Below, piece by piece: positions 56,868-64,000 of a stretch of DNA of 64,000 bases (position 1 is its first letter; every line of letters begins with the position of its first letter). The notes beneath the pieces were generated by a model, which saw only the letters and a program-made list of their open reading frames with translations, ran no database searches and was not told where the DNA came from. The position numbers were made by a program, and so were the translations under genes. The DNA is taken from positions 59,339,501 to 59,403,500 of the forward strand of contig NC_134013.1 in NCBI RefSeq assembly GCF_040712315.1, read 5' to 3'. The stretch comes from Castanea sativa. Its lineage: Eukaryota; Streptophyta; Magnoliopsida; Fagales; Fagaceae.

Positions 56868-57918
56868 AAAACCTAACTAACTTACGGCTGAACACAAAGG
56901 AGAGGAATTCGGTAGCCAGCGGCAGAAGCAAAGGTATCCTCTCATATCTCATCTCATATTGAATCCTTGTTTGGGTTGATTTACTTTTTGTAATGTGTTG
57001 ATTGTTGACACAATGACACTTCATATTGAATCCACTAAAAAGCTTATTCAACAATTTAGAGATGAGAAATGGGATGACTTACTAGCTACTGTGATATCAT
57101 TTTGTATGGAACGTCGTATAGATGTCCCTGATATGAATGCTCGTTATGTTGCAAGATTTGGTCGATCTCGTCATCAACAAGAGGACTTTAAAAATGAGCA
57201 TTATTATAAAGTAGATATTTTTAATGCAGGAATAGATTCCCAATTACAGGAACTAAATCATCAGTTTAGTGAGCATGTCATGGAGTTACTTACGCTTAGC
57301 TCAGCTCTAGACCCTTAAGAGGCATATGAATCTTTTCGAGTTAGTGATATTTGTTCATTGGTAGATAATTTTTATCCAATAGACTTCATAGATGATGAAA
57401 AGAATGATTTGAAAAAGGAACTTGATATTTACAAGTATGATGTAGTTCAGCATTCAGGGTTCAAGAATTTGAAAAATATTTCTGAATTGTGCCAATGGAT
57501 GGTGAGAACTAGAAAATCAGAAATCTATTCGCTTATTTGTAGAGTGGTCAAGCTTGTGCTTACTCTTCCCGTTTCTATTGCAACTACAGAGCGAGCATTT
57601 TCAGCTATGAATGTCATCAAAACTGACCTTCGCAACAAAGTGGAAGATGAGTTTTTGTCAAAAGCTATGGTGTTATTCATTGAAAGGGACATTGTTGCGA
57701 CAATTAGTACAGATTCAATTATAGATGATTTCGAAGTTTTAAAAAAATTGCGAGTTCCATTTTCATAAATAATTGCATTGTAATATCTTAAAAAACAATA
57801 ATTTTTTGTATTTTTCTTTGTTGATGGTTTATTAAATGAATGTTTATTTGGAGTTTCAAATTTTTTTTTTTGTTTATACTTCTGCCCCCCCTAACTCTAA
57901 ATCCTAGCTCTGTCCCTA
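56480..57918 (+). mobile_element. hAT element, internally deleted, perfect 8-bp TSD
   Basis: Terminal inverted repeats are cagagacggagcta (left) and, reverse-complemented, tagggacagagcta (right), 11 of 14 matching. The perfect 8-bp target duplication is atgagacg (56,472-56,479 and 57,919-57,926). A gggggggcagtggccccccc hairpin follows the left end, with a matching gcccccccta near the right end. A long poly(A) lies at 56,827-56,865. The element is 1,439 bp and keeps only the 3' part of the transposase. Insertion is within 20 bp of the exon 6 splice donor of PI-PLC copy 2. The uninterrupted paralogous site in copy 1 is 24,336-24,351. Confidence 0.93.
56995..57768 (+). pseudogene. hAT transposase C-terminal part (dimerisation domain)
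   Basis: One frame, interrupted by a single TAA at 57,316-57,318 (ALDP*EAYESF), encodes about 257 residues. It has RRIDVPDMNARYVARFGR, NHQFSEHVMELL, then SLVDNFYPIDF. The hAT C-terminal dimerisation motif follows: LTLPVSIATTERAFSAMNVI and KTDLRNKVEDEFLSKAMVLF. The sequence type is that of plant 'zinc-finger MYM / TTF-type' hAT transposases. The BED/TTF zinc finger and the catalytic N-terminal domain are absent, so the element cannot move itself. Confidence 0.88.
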
Positions 57919-58285
57919 ATGAGACGAGAGGAAAATTAACATACCTTGTAATAATCAACGGCAACAAAGTTAGCCCATTGGTTACCAGTCGCAACAAAAC
58001 AAGTATGGAGCATGTTAATCAGATTCGCTGAGTTATGTTCACATGCAATTTGCTTGAAGGGAATTGTTGGGGAATGATTCACCAAAACTAAAGACTTGGT
58101 TCTGTCATCTAGCGGTGATGATGTTTCCCTATTGAAACAATTTCCTGCATGCATTCCACCATTTCCATCTGCAAATTTTCAATTTCAAAAAGATTAAAAA
58201 TGGGAAGAAAAACAAGATACACTCAGTAAAGGAAATGAAGGACCCGTCATACCCAACCATTGAATGTGTCTTTTTTATTTTTAAT

Positions 58286-58845
58286 TGTTAGAAATTGGGC
58301 TGGTTTTGACCCAACCCATAAACCATGGCCCATGGATCGTCCACATGGATTATCTGATAAGTAAGTTTAAATTTAAGCTAACTAATATTGGTATGAGTTA
58401 TCAACATCAGTAGTGGGGTAATTTAAACTTAACAGATATTGAAATGAGTTATCAATATCAGTAGATGAGTAATTTAAATTTATCAGATGAGATCTTTTAG
58501 GGATCACATATATCTGATAGTAAGTGAATCTCTACTAGTATTTAAAATACTCCTATATCAGTTAGAAAAGAGATGATAGACACAGTGAGTGAACATACGT
58601 ATAGTTTTGAGTGCTCTCTCAAAATAAGCCGTCTCTCTAGGACACCATCAATTGTTCCCTAGAATTTGGAGCGTGGAAATTAGGAGAGACTCTAGTAGCC
58701 TCTCTTGCGACTTGGAGGTGTTCAACAAAGGAGATCGTGAGGAGTTCGTAAAGCAAGCAAAGAACAAGATCCGGGCATTTGGTGATCTATTCCACCAAAG
58801 GTACGTGTCTATATGATCTCTAGTAAAGTATATAATTATTCAACA
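58286..58845. mobile_element. Solo LTR, 560 bp, perfect 5-bp TSD, in PI-PLC copy 2 intron 5
   Basis: It begins tgttagaaattggg and ends attattcaaca, flanked by ttaat on both sides (58,281-58,285 and 58,846-58,850). Copy 1 has no such insert between ttttttatttttta and taactataaccatggg (about 24,700-24,735). It has no internal domain. The family and strand are not assigned. Confidence 0.8.
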
Positions 58846-59094
58846 TTAATAATTCAAAAGTTACAATAATGGGAGAGAGATCGAGATTTGAACAACGATT
58901 CTTCTTATAAAGAAAAACAGATAGTGTTATTAAACTACAAGACTCTTGGCGAATATCATAATTATTTACCAGTGAAATCCATTTTTATCGTGGACTATAT
59001 TAATAATAGACAATTACCAGTCCATTGAATGATCTGGTAATTGAAGACAGGCTGAAAGTTGCATGACGATACAAGAACAAAACTTGAGATCGAA

Positions 59095-59119
59095 TATATA
59101 TATATATATATATATATAT
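59095..59119. repeat. (TA)n microsatellite
   Basis: Short TA run just inside intron 5 of PI-PLC copy 2. Confidence 0.9.
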
Positions 59120-60024
59120 TAATGAACGCTTCTTACACTGACTCTCGACCATGTAATTCGACTGGTAAGCAATGCCTTCACTTTCTTCCTTGGACATAAT
59201 TGAAGTGAATACAAGTAGCCTTTGGTTGTTAGCAACCATGTCACTTACTAGTGGCCACTCTTGACCATTTTTTGGCATGTTTTTCACAGGAAACCAATAT
59301 TTCATTAACCCTACATTGGTCAAGACCTTTGTCAATCCATTAGGGGCTTCAACATAGTCTTCTAAGATCAATGTGACAATTTCTGTTATTTTTGCTGATA
59401 AGAAGGCTTTAATTTCCTTTAGAGTGTCTATAGCTGGTTCCTATTATGTATAAAATATAAGCAAACGGCAATTTATGTCAATAATTTTTTCCCAGCAATA
59501 CATAATCTAATCTTACGTTTGGATGGACGGAGAAAAGAAAAGAGTAGAAAGGAAGGTTACTAATGTTTAGTTTATTCTGACTTCCTTCCCTTTGTCCCAA
59601 ACATAATCTTAAAAAGTTAGTTTAGCAGGGGCAAAGTATACATACAGATGCAGTAAAGTCATAACATTGTCCTTTAGAAGAATGGCACAACCATACATCT
59701 CCTTCAAAATCATACATATCTAGCATCAAGCCGCGAACTCCATTCTACAAATAAACCAAAAATAATAATAATAATAATAATAATAAACTTAAAAAAAAGA
59801 AGGAAGATGTAAAAGAAAAGACTTACAAAAAAGAACTTACATTTAGCTGTTGAGTGATGCTGTCTACTTGATTTTTAAAGGTAGCTCGAGGAACTCCAGT
59901 GTGAGATGGCTCTCCCTCAATAGCATAAGCATTATGGGTAGTCAAGAATGCATATTCATTGAAAGGAAGTGTATTATTCTATTCAAGAGAAGGAAAATTG
60001 CAAAAAGAATTAAATAATTTAGCA

Positions 60025-60046
60025 ATTATTATTATTATTATTATTT
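60025..60046. repeat. (ATT)n microsatellite
   Basis: About seven trinucleotide units in intron 2 of copy 2; copy 1 has a shorter attattattatt at the same place (26,199). Confidence 0.85.
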
Positions 60047-60149
60047 TGTTGAGAAATGGTTTGAAACATAAAAATTTTAATTTGGATGATACCTTAGAAA
60101 ATCCGACTTTTTTTTTGGAGAAGAATAGAAAATATGTATACGTACATGA

Positions 60150-60150
60150 T

Positions 60151-60222
<72 letters not shown>
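60150..60222. repeat. (CA)n(TA)n(GA)n compound microsatellite
   Basis: Three dinucleotide runs in series; translates spuriously as His-Thr, Tyr-Ile and Arg-Glu tracts. Confidence 0.97.
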
Positions 60223-60224
<2 letters not shown>

Positions 60225-60274
60225 CCATAATCCAAAATGTAATGGGGTCATGTTATGGTCCTATATCCTTGGGC

Positions 60275-61125
60275 AGCCATAAGGGCCGTCAATGGGCCAA
60301 GTTGAGCTGGCCCATCCCATTTTTACTTGGCCCATAGGCACAATGAGTTGGGCATATTGAGCTATTAACTAGTTAACGAGCCAGGTCAGGTTGAGCTAAA
60401 AGAAAAAACCTCAGTCCATGACCTTTCCCATAGGTAATGCCCATTTTATCTTTAGCGAGCTATGCTATCGAGTTGGACCTAATGGGCTACCCATGAGCTT
60501 GTATTATTATCTTATTTTATTATTTTATAAAGAAAGAATCAATTTTTTATGAGGGAATAATCAATCTATTTTTTTAAAGGAAAGAATCAAATAATCTAAT
60601 ACTTAATTAAAGATATTTATATGGTCAAATCTATTTAATTTTTTGTTTTGTTGATGGAAACCTATTTGATTTTTTTTTATTAAGGCTTTAATGGTTTTTT
60701 ATTTTTATCTTTAATGAAAAAAAGTCAAATGGTTAATTCAAAGTTGCTAAACTACTAGAAAAATATATATTTAGTAAACTAAGTTTAACATAATCACTTT
60801 AAATTTTAATGGTTTTGGGAGTTCTCTTAATAAATTTCTCTATAATGTCTCAAGATCAATCCTTCATACTCCTATATTTTTTTGTTATGAATTATGTGTT
60901 ATTGGGCTGGGCAACGGGTTGGGCCAAGAGGCTGGGCTACTAGGCTAGGTCACTTGGTGCCTGGGTGTCCCTGGGCATAAAGACTAGCACACAACCTAAC
61001 TCATTGGGCTAGTGGGCTACCCATGGGCCTTAATCGCAACGGATCAGGCCGCCCATTAGACTAGTAGGCCATCGGGCTTTTGGCTCGGGCCATTAGCCAT
61101 GGACTATTTTTTGACACTCAACCAA
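60275..61125. other. Copy-2-specific insert in intron 2, 'gggcc'-rich
   Basis: Between ggtcctatatcc and aaatacaatttctta, copy 2 carries about 850 bp absent from copy 1. It is rich in tgggcc/ggcccat words. It starts near agggccgtcaatgggcc and ends near ttttttgacactcaacc, so gtcaa/ttgac may be the core of eroded inverted ends. This looks like a non-autonomous element, but the boundaries are uncertain. Confidence 0.45.
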
Positions 61126-61224
61126 ATACAATTTCTTAAAATTTCCCAATATTTGCCAAATAATTGAGATTACGTGGTCATGATAAATTTTAATGGCTAT
61201 TACCTCAAGAGCCGTCCAAAAGTC

Positions 61225-61228
<4 letters not shown>

Positions 61229-61278
<50 letters not shown>

Positions 61279-61415
61279 GAAATTATACTCTAGCCTAATT
61301 TAAATGTATATGTGTGTGAAACTCCCTCCTAAAAACTTGAACCCCGGTCCTTGCCCTCCACATCCTACAAGCATTTATATTTGTAGAATGACCAATGCAC
61401 CAAGGGTGTGCGGTG
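61229..61415 (-). mobile_element. tRNA-derived SINE, copy B, with TSD
   Basis: On the minus strand it reads cacccttggtgcattggtc (A-box region), gggttcaagttt (B box), then the same acacatatacattta and aggctagagtataat body as copy A (28,964-29,120). It has a (TA)n tail at 61,229-61,270. The flanking repeat is gtcatat (61,222-61,228 and 61,416-61,422). The paralogous unoccupied gtcatat is at 27,529-27,535 in copy 1 intron 2. Confidence 0.85.
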
Positions 61416-62177
61416 GTCATATTTTTTTTCTCTTCTTTATTTTTTGGATGAGGTCCAAAAGTCATATTCAATTAATGATCGATAAATACATAATCAAGGA
61501 AAGAAAAAGAAAAACCAAACAAGAAACAAAAAAAAAAATGATAATTTGATATTCATCCTAGAAAGACACATTTTTCTTCACGAAGTTGGAAGGATAAGGA
61601 CTTGAGAGCATATTATATAATATATAGGAGTATCAAACTTAGGTTATTATCTTTTTCTTAAAGGAAAAACTATAATCGGATGCGCAGAGAGAGAGGGAGG
61701 GAGGGAATTAGTATTACAAGGAGCTTGAACTGTTTGTAGTGGTTGATCTAACACATCTACTGCCTGAAAATTCTAGATGGCAAGAGAAACAATAGAGCCC
61801 AGCTTGGCAATCTCTATCGGATGAGCATGAGTCAAGTAGCTACACATGGAAACGAGTACAAAATTAAGAGCTAAAACCGTAAGATTTTTAGACAAAAGTA
61901 GCCTAAAAATTCGAAGGACACACAGACCTTCAATCTCCATTGGAGCAAGCTTTGGCAACACTAAAGGATAGAGAAGCAGTGATCGAAACCACATTTTCCC
62001 GGAGATCCATTTGGCAAAGGTGGCGAAAGTCCAAGAATGATACACAGAATCCAAAGGTGTATATATAACCAAAAATTAAAAAAAAAAAATTTTGCCTCAG
62101 TTTTGTATGAGAAATCAAAGGAAACTTAACAGAACTTTCACGAGGAATAGAAAGGTTAGTACATAGAATATGCTCAG

Positions 62178-63539
62178 TGTTATTAGGGTATTTTGTTTGA
62201 CTCTAAATTTCAACAGAAGTTTTTGCCTAAAAATGAAGGATTACATGATTTTAATAGTGAAACCCTAATTTTTATTTTGTTTTTGTTTATTTTCATCAAT
62301 TTTTACGTGTTTGACTAAATTTAGTTGAGTTTTTAATTTTGGAGCTATATTTAAAACCATAAAATTCCCTTTAATTTGACTGGTCATGAGCAAAAATAGG
62401 CTTGAATTTGAATGAAATATCACTTAATTAAGGACAATACCCAATTTGCATTTTAATTGTGAAAAAAGTACATAATTTTTATGGAATGCTTTCTAAATTT
62501 TAGTATGATTTTAATTAAAAAAAATAGTTCTAAATATAGCATTTGGGTTTTTTTTTTACTGAGTATGCTATTAAGGTTTGAGCATCAAATGATTAAGGAA
62601 TTAACTACTTTTTATAAATTATGTGTCCTGTTTTTATTCAGAACTATTTAGTTTGTCATATTTAGTAAATTTATTTTTATTAGGTCCTATTAGTAGTTTA
62701 TTTTTATTTGAGTCCATTTACATGTCATATTTGTTTTCCGTTTATTTCAACATAAACGTTTTCTGAAAATGAGTCAATTTTCAAAGTATAGTTTTCTGAA
62801 AACTTTTTTTTTTTTTTTTTTTTTTTCTGTTTAGTTGCAATCTTAAAAATAAGTTTGAAAACGTTTTCCAGTGTTTGTTATGTGCTGAAAATCATTATAA
62901 TAGGCACAACTAAAAATCAAAAAATCAAAGGCTGAGACATGCTTCACTACCTTCTTTATTTGTATAGGTAATGACTAACGAGTAGCTACAACATGATCTT
63001 GTGACAGAAAGTTAGTCTTCAGCGATAAACTCTGACCAGCCGAAGTTATTATTTGTGGTAAAGATTTATATTTACGAATGAATGCATCAGAGTTCATCTT
63101 TCTCTTTTGATTCTAAACATTATATTTTAAAACCCCACAAACCTAGAACCAGATTTGGTAGTTGGTAGCAACATGTGACAATTAATGTCATAGCCTACTT
63201 ATCCTCATTAGTCAAGGGAATGCAATAATTCAAATATTAAGATGCATAGTATAATTCTTATATGTGTAATTTAAATATTGTTGATAGTTATTTTTATATA
63301 TTTTTAACTCTTTAAAAAGTCTTGTAAGAATGTTATTAGGTAGAAAATGTAAATTGTTCATTTTTAAAATATTTTTATGTTCATTAATTTTAAACTCTTT
63401 AGTTTTTGTACATAATAACTCACTTGAATTGATATTTATGAAATGGTCCCATGTTCCAAAATTGAGAAATAAAACTCTCTAAAGATAAATAATTTAGGAC
63501 ACACGATGCAAAAATTGGATTTCAATTGAAGAATCTAAT
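62178..63539. other. No recognisable feature
   Basis: AT-rich DNA beyond the 5' breakpoint of the PI-PLC duplication, with a poly(T) at about 62,805-62,826. No gene seen. Confidence 0.5.
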
Positions 63540-63937
63540 TAGATTTTCTCTAAACTTTACCTATTAATATATATATATATATATATATGACTTATAAATT
63601 TGAATTGTTTTTTAGTTATACAAAAAAAAAAGGCGCATAAATATAAAATTATTCAAACTCTCGCTTCCTCTAATTTTATATATAGTGTTAGATATATGAT
63701 TTTAGACTCTTCGTTTTCTATACTAAATTAACTCATTTGGCATAAAAATTAAAAAATTTCAATTAGATGGGACACATGCCGTAAAATTAAACTCCAATTG
63801 AAATCCAATTTTTATATTAAATTAACTAATTTGGCACAAAAATTTAAAAATTTTGATTAGATGGAACACGTGGCGCAAAATTAGACTCTAATTGAATTTC
63901 AAATTGAAATCTAATTAAATTTTCTATCAGTTTTACC

Positions 63938-63973
<36 letters not shown>

Positions 63974-64000
63974 TGACTTATAAATTTGAATTACTTTTAG
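63540..64000. repeat. Short direct repeats with (TA)n
   Basis: The phrase ttacctattaatatatat, then gacttataaatttgaatt, occurs at about 63,557-63,608 and 63,935-63,992. Between them a unit of about 100 bp (taaattaact(c/a)atttggca, tagatgg(g/a)acac) is present twice in tandem (63,720 and 63,815). It is cut by the window end. Confidence 0.75.

Larger units (their letters stand above)
43100..62010 (-). pseudogene. PI-PLC X-domain gene copy 2, frameshifted, intron 6 expanded to 13.6 kb
   Basis: Exons (minus): 62,010-61,928; 61,839-61,718; 59,978-59,841; 59,744-59,646; 59,440-59,137; 58,168-57,945; 44,356-44,270; 43,159-43,100. Exons 3-8 keep frame and GT-AG borders. Exon 1 is 83 bases, against 84 in copy 1: loss of one base turns GAC TGC AAG into GAT TGA AG, a stop right after the signal peptide. 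Exon 2 is 122 bases against 123, a second frameshift. Both catalytic histidine motifs (TTHNAY, WLCHSS) remain. Other oddities are CFNR for CPNR in exon 6 and TAS for TAF at the end of exon 4. The exon 7 donor region has an extra GTAACT before GGTAAGAG. Intron 6 contains Copia-1, Copia-2 and a hAT element; intron 5 a solo LTR; intron 2 a SINE. A functional protein is very unlikely. Confidence 0.88.

Overview
This window is plant nuclear DNA. It is AT-rich, its genes are split by GT-AG introns, microsatellites are frequent, and most of the length is transposable elements. The element mix (Ty3/gypsy of the Tat type, Ty1/copia, CACTA, hAT, MITEs, TRIMs, a tRNA-derived SINE) suggests a repeat-rich, probably woody, eudicot. 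I cannot name the species from the sequence.

Host genes. The only host gene I can support is a secreted PI-PLC X-domain protein of the At5g67130 type. It occurs as two direct copies on the minus strand. Copy 1 (22,426-28,133) has eight exons, intact splice sites, a signal peptide and both catalytic histidines, and reads as a 370-residue protein. Copy 2 (43,100-62,010) has the same eight exons. It carries a 1-base deletion in exon 1 (giving an immediate stop) and another in exon 2, so it is a pseudogene. Its intron 6 has grown from about 0.75 kb to 13.6 kb through two Copia elements and one hAT element. Intron 5 holds a solo LTR and intron 2 a SINE. Because the copies are paralogous, copy 1 supplies 'empty sites' for several of these insertions.

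Layout. 1-4.3 kb: MITE fragments and a decayed gypsy pol. 4.3-10 kb: mostly unrecognised DNA with a 110-bp MULE-like MITE and microsatellites. 10.1-16.1 kb: a fossil CACTA (En/Spm) element with subterminal palindromes and transposase remnants. 16.5-22.4 kb: repeat-rich filler with a 580-bp hAT-type MITE in perfect 8-bp target duplications. 22.4-28.3 kb: PI-PLC copy 1. 28.8-29.1 kb: a fold-back MITE next to a SINE. 29.8-40.9 kb: a Tat-like gypsy element (734-bp LTRs, TSD gactt) with gag-pol on the minus strand, two RNase H domains, a tandem repeat and a spliced antisense ORF with its own candidate TATA box. 41.3-42.6 kb: a small LTR element with a 351-bp TRIM nested in its second LTR. 43.1-62.2 kb: PI-PLC copy 2 and its insertions. 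62.2-64 kb: AT-rich DNA with short repeats.

Relative ages by eye, from LTR-LTR mismatches: Tat element about 0.7%, Copia-2 about 5%, Copia-1 about 8%, outer small LTR element about 8%, inner TRIM about 12%. All counts, splice models and domain calls were made by reading and were not computed. No transcript, alignment or database search supports them.
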